Assembly: GCA_020052215.1 (NCBI GenBank)
Contig: JAGVPN010000388.1
Location: 1 to 10,593 of the forward strand
Direction of reading: 5' to 3'
Length of the DNA: 10,593 nt
Source: Syntrophobacterales bacterium
GTDB taxonomy: Bacteria > Desulfobacterota > Desulfobaccia > Desulfobaccales > 0-14-0-80-60-11
Made by a program: the position numbers and the translations under genes. The notes beneath the pieces were generated by a model. The model was not told the origin of the DNA, did no database searches, and saw nothing but the letters and a program-made list of their open reading frames with translations. This document shows, piece after piece, positions 6,193-10,593 of the stretch; position 1 is the stretch's first letter, and every line of letters begins with the position of its first letter.

Positions 6193-6220
6193 ATTTTAGA
6201 GGCCGGGGAGCGCATGTCAA
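6193..6220 (-). promoter_or_regulatory. Sigma70-type promoter of the Hdr-like gene
   Basis: On the minus strand a perfect -35 TTGACA (6220-6215) is followed after 16 nt by TAAAAT (6198-6193) as -10. The predicted transcript would start near 6185 and carry a 5' leader of roughly 180 nt before ATG 6004. The leader has no riboswitch class that I recognise; it contains repeated CCTCAG words. Confidence 0.75.
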
Positions 6221-6578
6221 GAAGAAAATACTATTTTTCACAAAAACCCTCTAAGGCTCTTCAGCGAGGGGAAATGAGCGGCCCTTTTAGGCGCGTTGAC
6301 GGCCAGGGATCCTTAAGCTCCGCAGCAATGAGGTGTCTGAATTCAGATGGCCATGCATGAATATAAATAAATAATTAGCTTAAATTAGCAAATATGATGA
6401 TATATTATTTTCGTCAGCAGATACGACAGATACGACTTGCGGCTCAGGAGAATTTGGGGAATTTTCCCCGGGGAAAGAGTTCCCCCCAACCGTTTCTTAC
6501 TGCGGTGGCCAAAGTTGCCGCATAATTTCGGTTTAATACGAACTTTTTTCAACTCTTTGCGGGAGGGATGAATCCGTT
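6221..6578. other. AT-rich divergent intergenic region before the PEP-CTERM gene
   Basis: No gene is seen. About 60 bp around 6355-6415 are very AT-rich compared with the surroundings. A tandem direct repeat AGATACGAC-AGATACGAC spans 6419-6436, and a perfect 14-bp palindrome TTTCCCCGGGGAAA spans 6463-6476. These are plausible regulator sites for the plus-strand gene at 6579. A TGGCC..TTGC string near 6508 resembles a sigma54 site but its spacing is two bases too short. Confidence 0.45.
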
Positions 6579-7298
6579 ATGTTGATGCATCGCACTTGTT
6601 GCCTCTGGTTTATCGGCTTGCTTTTGGGATTGGTGATTTTCAACCCTCTGAACCCGGCCCCGGCCGGAGCGACCTGGATCACCGTGTACGAAAATGATTT
6701 TCAAACGCCGGTGGGCTCTGAGTGGACTTCCAGCGGCACCGCCATCCATACCGAGGCCACCCCCTTACCTTCGGACGGGTCGCGTATTTTCCTGGGCCAG
6801 TTCAGCAACGACACGGTGAGTCTGTCCCTCTCCGGCCTGCCTGCCCACACCCAGGCGCGCCTCTCTTTCGATCTATACGTCATCGCATCCTGGGACGGCT
6901 GGCCTAGTAATGCGCCCATTGAGATCTGGGACCTTTCCATTGCCGGCGGGGGGAACATTATAAAAACCGGCTTTGCCAATATTGAGGGAAGGAATCAATA
7001 CTATCCCGGTACGTACCCTGGCGGTTCCAACCCCGCGCGCACCGGGGCCTCGGAAAACAACACCCTGGGCTTCCTCCCGTATGGGGACTCGGTTTATAAT
7101 TTTAGCTTCGAGGTGCCACACTCAGCCGGTTCCGTGGTGTTCCAATTCACCGCCTCTGGCCTCCAGGATATCGCCGACGAAAGCTGGGGCCTGGACAATG
7201 TGAAGGTGGAGGTGGTTCCCCTGCCCTCCACCCTGCTCCTTTTGGGTTCCGGGTTGCTGGGTTTGGCGGGGTTGCGCCTGAGGTTCCGGAAGGGTTAA
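6579..7298 (+). CDS. PEP-CTERM sorting-signal surface protein
   Basis: This is a 239-residue exported protein of unknown function. It begins with a Sec signal peptide (hydrophobic residues about 9-23, predicted cut near PAGA-TW). It ends in a PEP-CTERM-type tripartite tail: VPLPS motif, hydrophobic segment LLLLGSGLLGLAGL, and basic RLRFRKG. Such tails direct proteins to exosortase/EpsH processing in Gram-negative bacteria that make exopolysaccharide. The mature part is Gly/Ser/Asn/Trp-rich and looks like a beta-sandwich, with ENDFQTP and WGLDNVKVEVVP, as in carbohydrate-binding or discoidin-like PEP-CTERM proteins. The start is ATG 6579 with GGGAGGG 11 bp upstream; an earlier ATG at 6568 hits a stop after five codons. 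No exosortase gene is in the window. The VPLP form of the motif is common in this lineage. Confidence 0.85.
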   Translation: MLMHRTCCLWFIGLLLGLVIFNPLNPAPAGATWITVYENDFQTPVGSEWTSSGTAIHTEATPLPSDGSRIFLGQFSNDTVSLSLSGLPAHTQARLSFDLYVIASWDGWPSNAPIEIWDLSIAGGGNIIKTGFANIEGRNQYYPGTYPGGSNPARTGASENNTLGFLPYGDSVYNFSFEVPHSAGSVVFQFTASGLQDIADESWGLDNVKVEVVPLPSTLLLLGSGLLGLAGLRLRFRKG

Positions 7299-7433
7299 CC
7301 AGGCATTCCCGCTTATACCGGGTGGCGTTCAAACCGTAACGAAGTACTTGGGGGGACAGGCAGGTCCTCCTAAAAATTGTGCATTGATTGCCCAAGGGTA
7401 TTAATACCAATAAGTAATCAAAAGACTATTTTT

Positions 7434-7513
7434 GTCATTCTGAGCGCAGCGAAGAATCTCTCTTTTTAAGGCGCCGAGATTCTTCACTCCGCTACGCTCC
7501 GTTCAGAATGACA
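7434..7513. repeat. GTCATTCTGAGCG inverted-repeat element
   Basis: The left arm GTCATTCTGAGCGCAGCG with AAGAATCTC is mirrored by GAGATTCTTC through CGTTCAGAATGAC on the right, around a short TTTTTAAGGCGC centre. The arms are near-perfect, and this looks like a miniature inverted-repeat element of the widespread type with GTCATTCTGAGCG ends. No transposase is encoded. Confidence 0.8.
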
Positions 7514-7550
7514 TGAATATTCATAGTTTTTTGACCGCAACTTGGTGTAC

Positions 7551-7588
7551 CCCCCCAGGCAGGGGCAGCTATGACCCTGCCTGGGGGG
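7551..7588. repeat. Perfect 14-bp-stem hairpin upstream of the ALDH-like gene
   Basis: CCCCCCAGGCAGGG (7551-7564) and CCCTGCCTGGGGGG (7575-7588) are exact inverted repeats with a 10-nt loop. It is the longest perfect stem in the window. No T tract follows on either strand, so it is not a standard terminator. It could be a mobile-element end or an mRNA structure in the leader of the downstream gene. Confidence 0.8.
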
Positions 7589-7769
7589 AGGCCGCATCAA
7601 CCGCGCGGTTTCCTGGCACCGCCAACCCCCAATTATTTTTCCCACCCCCTGAGGATTGTGATATTTTCCCAAGAGGTAGATAGAACTCCCCGTCGGTAAG
7701 GGGCGGCGGGCCTCGATCTGCCCCGGCCCGAAAGGGAAGGGAACGTCCCGGTGAAAGGTGGATCCCACC

Positions 7770-8975
7770 ATGGCTCAGGATTTCGCGGCGCGTCTGGCGG
7801 TGTTGCACGAATTGGCCGAGCGTCTGGCCCGGCGGCGGGACGGCCTGATGGAGGCGGAAGCCGAAGATATCGGCACTCCCTGCGCCGCCGCGGCCATGGA
7901 AGTGGATATGGCGGTGGAACACCTCCGCACCATGGAACTGGAAGTGCCCTATGTTGCAGGCAAGGCCCCTTACGGTACGGTGGCCGCCATCCTGCCCTAT
8001 GACGCCCCGCCGGTGATGGTGGCCCGGGTGGGCGGGGCCGCCATCCTGGGGGGGAATCAGTTCCGGTTCAGCTGCTCCTCCCAAACGCCCCGCACCGCCC
8101 GCCTGTTTCAGGAACTGATGGCGGGCTTGCCGGGCTTCACCGCGGTGGCGGGGATGGACAACCGGGAGTTTGGCCGGAACTGCGTCGAAGACCCCAACGT
8201 GCGGGTCTTCTTCATCTCCGGCGGGGGCGAAGTGGGGGCCGCTTATGAAAAACAAGCCCACCGCTTCGACAAACTTTTCTTTGCCGGACCCAGCGGCCTG
8301 CCGCCGGTGATCCTGTTCAAGGACGCGCCCCTGACCAAGGCGGTGGAGTTCGTGGTGCGCCGGGCCTTCATCAACGGCGGCCAGTACTGCACCACCCTGA
8401 AGCGGGCCTACATCCACCGGGAGATTTATGACCGGGTGAAGGGCCTGATCCTGGCGCAGCTGCGGGAGGTGCAGGTGGGGGACCCCCGGGACCCCAAGAC
8501 CATGATCGGCCCCATCAAGGTGGAGCGCACCCGCAAACTCCTGGAACGGGCCCTGGCGGCCTTGAAAGAGCCTCACTTCCTGGCGCCGCCCCGACGGGAC
8601 GGCCAGTGGCAGGGGCCGTTTCTCCTGGAGACCACCGAACCCCCGGACACCGAGCTGTTCGGCCCCTTCCTAGCCTTGATCCCGGTTGCGAGCGACGAGG
8701 CCGCGGTGGCCCAGGCGCTGCAGAGCCGCTACCCCTTTCTGGTGGCCTGGTTCGGTTCCCCACCTCCCGGCGCCGAAGCTGCCCTTACCGAAAAATTCGG
8801 CATGACCTATGACAACCCGGAGTTCGTCTTCACCCCCCTGCGTCTGCCCTTCGGGGGCAAAGGCGACAGCGGCTGGATCATCGAAAACCGGGAGGGGAAA
8901 CTGATTAAACGGGACGGGGCGTTTATCTACAGCGCCGAGTTGGTGCGGGATCAGGGATCAGGGGCCAGGGATTAG
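7770..8975 (+). CDS. Atypical, N-terminally short aldehyde-dehydrogenase-like protein
   Basis: The 401-residue protein belongs to the NAD(P)-dependent aldehyde dehydrogenase superfamily. The nucleophilic Cys is C207 in NGGQYCTT. EVGAAYEKQA resembles the Rossmann helix, ELFGPF is the E-x-F-G-P cofactor motif, and PFGGKGDSG is the conserved C-terminal loop. It departs from the family at other key places: PWNxP is PYDAP (catalytic Asn to Asp), the VVKPS Lys is replaced in FRFSCSS, and the ELGGK general-base Glu is missing (FAGPSGLPP). It also lacks the first 60 or so residues of a normal 450-500-residue ALDH. It may be an acyl-CoA-reductase-like or non-hydrolytic member, or have lost activity. 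ATG 7770 is chosen for AGGTGG eight bases upstream; GTG 7758 is in frame but lacks a good SD. The last residues (DQGSGARD) are encoded by an intergenic-type repeat. Confidence 0.75.
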   Translation: MAQDFAARLAVLHELAERLARRRDGLMEAEAEDIGTPCAAAAMEVDMAVEHLRTMELEVPYVAGKAPYGTVAAILPYDAPPVMVARVGGAAILGGNQFRFSCSSQTPRTARLFQELMAGLPGFTAVAGMDNREFGRNCVEDPNVRVFFISGGGEVGAAYEKQAHRFDKLFFAGPSGLPPVILFKDAPLTKAVEFVVRRAFINGGQYCTTLKRAYIHREIYDRVKGLILAQLREVQVGDPRDPKTMIGPIKVERTRKLLERALAALKEPHFLAPPRRDGQWQGPFLLETTEPPDTELFGPFLALIPVASDEAAVAQALQSRYPFLVAWFGSPPPGAEAALTEKFGMTYDNPEFVFTPLRLPFGGKGDSGWIIENREGKLIKRDGAFIYSAELVRDQGSGARD

Positions 8976-8981
8976 GGGTCA
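8948..8981. repeat. GGGATCAGGG-type degenerate repeat overlapping the ALDH-like C-terminus
   Basis: This tract of reiterated GGGATCA, GGCCA, GGGATTA and GGGGTCA words begins inside the last codons of the ALDH-like gene and continues past its stop. It probably replaced or extended the original C-terminus by a few residues. Confidence 0.6.
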
Positions 8982-9017
8982 GTAACGTATTAATCTGGAA
9001 AGGAAAACCGGTAGGAT

Positions 9018-9034
9018 TGGGCCTGGGGCCCAAA
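9018..9034. other. Hairpin after the ALDH-like gene
   Basis: TTGGGCC and GGCCCAA form a 7-bp perfect stem with a 3-nt loop 43 bp after the ALDH-like stop. No T tract follows, so a terminator role is only possible. A second 7-bp hairpin, CCTGCCG/CGGCAGG, follows near 9057-9073. Confidence 0.4.
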
Positions 9035-9101
9035 TGGCAAAATCCTCACTCTTCCCCCTGCCGGTGCGGCAGGCGGATTTCCTGAGGCGGCGCCTGCGGG
9101 C

Positions 9102-9305
9102 CTAGACCCTGGGCCAGCGACTCTGTTGCCAGCCAGCGGCGGCGGTGGCGTCGAAGAGGTTTTCCCGGTACAACGGGCAGACGTGATAGCGTGAGTTACT
9201 GCACCGCTGCTGCTGGGAATCCCACTCCCACCAGAGGCAATTCTCGCAAACCCCCCGTCTCTCCTGGTTGAGGCAGATTCGTCCCACATCCCCCAAATTG
9301 ACCAT
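9102..9305 (-). CDS. Small Cys-rich protein of unknown function (67 aa)
   Basis: This 67-residue protein is not recognised. It has four spaced cysteines, VC20-x2-C23-LWW, C35 and C43-PLY, plus C11, suggesting a small zinc- or iron-binding knuckle. It is probably cytoplasmic, with no signal peptide. The start is ATG 9305, with GGGGGAG eight bases upstream, which makes it more believable than a chance ORF; an in-frame TTG directly before it is less likely. The pattern C-x2-C-x2-W, C, C-x2-aromatic is shared with the small protein at 9636-9833, so the two may be distant relatives. A perfect 15-bp dyad lies about 40 bp upstream. The function is unknown. Confidence 0.6.
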   Translation of the reverse strand: MVNLGDVGRICLNQERRGVCENCLWWEWDSQQQRCSNSRYHVCPLYRENLFDATAAAGWQQSRWPRV

Positions 9306-9494
9306 CAACCCATCTCCCCCTGAGGTTCCCTTTCTGAAAGCACGTTGAAGTCACTTCAATAATCGGCAACCCTTTAGCCTAAATAAACCAAAGTCACAGC
9401 AAATGCAAGTATTTTCTTTTGGTTAGCCGGAGGGAGCTACCAGGGGGGCAAGGAGGGAGGTCAAAAGGATTTAATCGTGCCGTGGAGATAGTGC
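9306..9494. other. Intergenic region upstream of the small Cys-rich gene
   Basis: No gene is seen. On the minus strand this is the leader of the 67-residue protein. It contains a perfect dyad at 9345-9359 and a weak promoter-like pair, TTGCAT then 17 nt then TATTTA, which I regard as tentative. Confidence 0.4.
9345..9359. promoter_or_regulatory. Candidate operator dyad TTGAAGT-C-ACTTCAA
   Basis: This is a perfect 7-bp inverted repeat around a single central base, in non-coding AT-richer DNA 40 bp upstream of the small Cys-rich gene start. Its size and symmetry fit a dimeric helix-turn-helix regulator site. The regulator is unknown. Confidence 0.5.
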
Positions 9495-9617
9495 TTAAAA
9501 GAAATCGCTTTTTTTAAAGATCAGGGGCTGGCTCTCGGGGTTAAGGATTTTGGCTTCCACCACCTCACCCACAAACAGGGTATGGTCTCCGGCGGCGAAG
9601 GTGTGCACCAGCTTGCA
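9495..9617 (-). pseudogene. Decayed C-terminal fragment of a flavin reductase family gene
   Basis: Forty codons read CKLVHTFAAGDHTLFVGEVV followed by EAKILNPESQPLIF, ending at TAA 9497-9495. This is the characteristic C-terminal strand region of FMN-binding flavin reductase domains; compare HTLEIGLHTLFIGEILDVKA in the intact gene at 3933-4502. An in-frame TGA lies two codons upstream of the Cys. There is no start codon, and the preceding 120 residues of the domain are absent, replaced by the 3' end of the small Cys-rich gene at 9636. It is a gene remnant, not expressed as such. Confidence 0.82.
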
Positions 9618-9635
9618 TCGTCAGCCTCCTTCAGG

Positions 9636-9833
9636 CTAAGGGGAGGGAGGAATCGGGGCGGGAGCCCCCGGGGCTGCCGGTAAAAGGCGGTCATCGGTCG
9701 CGGCCCAGTCTTCGCAGCGCCAGAACTTCCCCACCCCCTGGTTCAGGCGGGTGCACAGCCCTTTATACCGGTAGACCCAGTAATGACAGGTGGAACAGAC
9801 CTTCAAAGGACGGGCTTTCAGATTGACAGGCAT
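9636..9833 (-). CDS. Small Cys-rich protein of unknown function (65 aa)
   Basis: This 65-residue protein is not recognised. It has VC13-x2-C16-HYW, C27 and C40-EDW, a four-Cys pattern typical of small metal-binding proteins, then an Ala/Pro-rich tail. It lies downstream of thiL on the same strand, 112 bp after its stop. The start is taken as ATG 9833; AAAGG lies about 13 bases upstream, a weak site. The frame stays open to 9971, but that extension overlaps thiL and is Pro/Gly-rich without similarity, so I reject it. The cysteine and tryptophan pattern resembles the 67-residue protein at 9102-9305. It could be co-transcribed with thiL, as no T-tract terminator separates them. Confidence 0.55.
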   Translation of the reverse strand: MPVNLKARPLKVCSTCHYWVYRYKGLCTRLNQGVGKFWRCEDWAATDDRLLPAAPGAPAPIPPSP

Positions 9834-9945
9834 GGGTTTGCGTAAACCTTTCTTTGGGTTTCTGGGGTTGAGCGCCAGGTTTCCACCCGCCGGCGGCGGA
9901 CCCCCCGAGGGGGGGGTTAAGGGAAAACTCCCGCTTGGCGATATG
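9834..9945. other. Gap between thiL and small Cys-rich gene with C/G hairpin
   Basis: This stretch carries a run of C followed by GA and a run of G near 9900-9918 that can form a 6-bp or longer hairpin, and a CCGCCGGCGG palindrome just before it. No T tract follows on the minus strand, so it is at most a weak or Rho-dependent stop for thiL. Confidence 0.4.
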
Positions 9946-10593
9946 TTACTGTGCATCGCCTTGGAGGTCAAGGCGGAAATGGTCGTAGCCTTTGCCGGAG
10001 ATATCCACCCCGCCCGCCGATGTGGAAAGGACGACCCGGTCCCCGGCCACGATGCGGCCCAGCCGGAAAGGCGCGGCCAGCCCGGCCCGGGAGAAGGAGG
10101 CGGGCAGGCGCCCGGCCACCTCCGGGGGGCAGGTGAACAGGAGGAGATAATCTTCCCCGCCGAAGAGGGCCAGGTCCAGGGGGTCGCGGCCCAGAAGTGG
10201 GGCCGCGGTTTGGACCCGGGGAGAGATGGGGACCTCCGCTGCGGGGATGTTGGCCCCCACGCCGCTGGCCCGGCAGATGTGGTACAGGTCGGTGGCGATG
10301 CCGTCGGAGGTGTCGATGAGGGCCGTGGCCAGGCCCTCCTGCGCCAGGAGGCGGCCGGCCCGGAGGTGGGGCCGGGGCCGGAGTTGGGCCTCAGTTAACG
10401 CCTCTTTCAGGTCCGGCGGCAGGTTCAGGCCCTGCCGGAGGATCTCCAGGCCGGCGGCGGCTTCCCCCAACGGCCCGGTGACGAAGATCAGGTCCCCGAC
10501 CTGAGCCCCGGAGCGCCGCAGCATCTGGCCGGCGGGCACCCGCCCGGTCAGGGTTACGGTGACGATGAGGCCCCCGGGGGAGGCGACGGTGTC
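9946..10593 (-). CDS. thiL: Thiamine-monophosphate kinase ThiL, C-terminal part
   Basis: ThiL phosphorylates thiamine monophosphate to thiamine diphosphate, the last step of cofactor synthesis, in the cytoplasm. The visible 215 residues lack the N-terminal third, which lies beyond the right edge; the frame is open to 10593. Family motifs are DTVASPGGLIVTVT at the edge, GRVPAGQMLRRSGA, GDLIFVTGPLGEAAAGLE, the ATP/Mg-binding ALIDTSDGIATDL, and ALFGGEDYLLLFT, followed by the typical RLGRIVAGDRV. It ends ISGKGYDHF and a short tail. It belongs to the PurM/ThiL-like kinase fold. No other thi gene is in view. Confidence 0.94.
   Translation of the reverse strand, partial: DTVASPGGLIVTVTLTGRVPAGQMLRRSGAQVGDLIFVTGPLGEAAAGLEILRQGLNLPPDLKEALTEAQLRPRPHLRAGRLLAQEGLATALIDTSDGIATDLYHICRASGVGANIPAAEVPISPRVQTAAPLLGRDPLDLALFGGEDYLLLFTCPPEVAGRLPASFSRAGLAAPFRLGRIVAGDRVVLSTSAGGVDISGKGYDHFRLDLQGDAQ

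Larger units (their letters stand above)
7299..7769. other. Intergenic region with palindromes, no gene
   Basis: No coding sequence is convincing in these 470 bp. The region carries a perfect 12-bp palindrome GGTATTAATACC (7397-7408), an 80-bp inverted-repeat element (7434-7513) and a 14-bp perfect-stem hairpin (7551-7588). In the frame of the downstream gene there are stops at 7677-7679 (TAG) and 7752-7754 (TGA), with no start codon between, so I do not extend that gene upstream. Confidence 0.55.

Noticed and set aside
6506..6521. Sigma54 promoter TGGCC-N-TTGC before the PEP-CTERM gene
   Set aside because: The GG to GC spacing is 8 nt (or 11 from the preceding GG), not the required 10.
7752..7754. 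TGA upstream of the ALDH-like gene as a third selenocysteine codon
   Set aside because: The only nearby hairpin (GGTGG-ATC-CCACC) places its loop about 9-11 nt after the TGA, too close for a bacterial SECIS, and no start codon or conserved Cys context lies upstream.
7569..8576. A 335-residue minus-strand ORF opposite the ALDH-like gene
   Set aside because: It is a GC-rich antisense shadow with His/Gly/Pro/Arg-rich composition and no recognisable domain.
9834..9971. N-terminal extension of the 65-residue Cys-rich protein to 9971
   Set aside because: It overlaps the thiL 3' end in another frame, has Pro/Gly low complexity and no ribosome binding site.

Overview
This window looks like a chromosome segment of a GC-rich anaerobic deltaproteobacterium in the broad sense (Desulfobacterota, sulfate-reducer or syntroph-like). 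That is an inference from gene content. The window holds a liv branched-chain amino acid ABC transporter, a flavoredoxin-type flavin reductase, a heterodisulfide-reductase-like iron-sulfur protein, a PEP-CTERM surface protein and many short palindromic intergenic repeats. No rRNA, tRNA, integrase, transposase or CRISPR array is visible.

Layout. The plus strand opens with the 3' end of livG, then livF, then prfB (release factor 2) with the classical programmed +1 frameshift at CTT TGA. A minus-strand block follows, from 6004 down to 2753: an HdrD/DsrK-like iron-sulfur protein, a flavin reductase and an ArsM-like SAM methyltransferase. Next on the plus strand are a PEP-CTERM protein and an atypical aldehyde-dehydrogenase-like protein. 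The right end is minus strand again: partial thiL, two small Cys-rich proteins and, between them, the decayed tail of a second flavin reductase.

Main discovery. Two minus-strand genes that would normally be annotated as four broken pieces read through an in-frame TGA, and each TGA sits exactly where the family has a conserved Cys. In the HdrD/DsrK-like protein it is the Cys of the ECGHA-type motif (residue 240 of 445). In the methyltransferase it is the Cys of the C-I-G/A-G-A motif (residue 204 of 280, starting from ATG 3595). Both TGAs are followed by a stem-loop at the distance expected of a bacterial SECIS element, with an apical loop starting GG (GGUUC and GGA). I therefore annotate both as single selenoprotein genes. 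The Hdr-like gene also has its own sigma70-type promoter and a textbook intrinsic terminator, so it appears to be transcribed alone. With prfB, three different UGA recoding events lie within about 3.8 kb.

How the genes may work together. The Hdr-like protein is expected to be a cytoplasmic electron carrier or thiol-disulfide redox protein, and the flavin reductase is another small redox module. The methyltransferase is related to arsenite or thiol methyltransferases. Their adjacency hints at thiol, metalloid or selenium redox chemistry, but separate transcription and the intervening repeats argue against a tight operon. The remaining genes are housekeeping (liv, prfB, thiL) or of unknown role.
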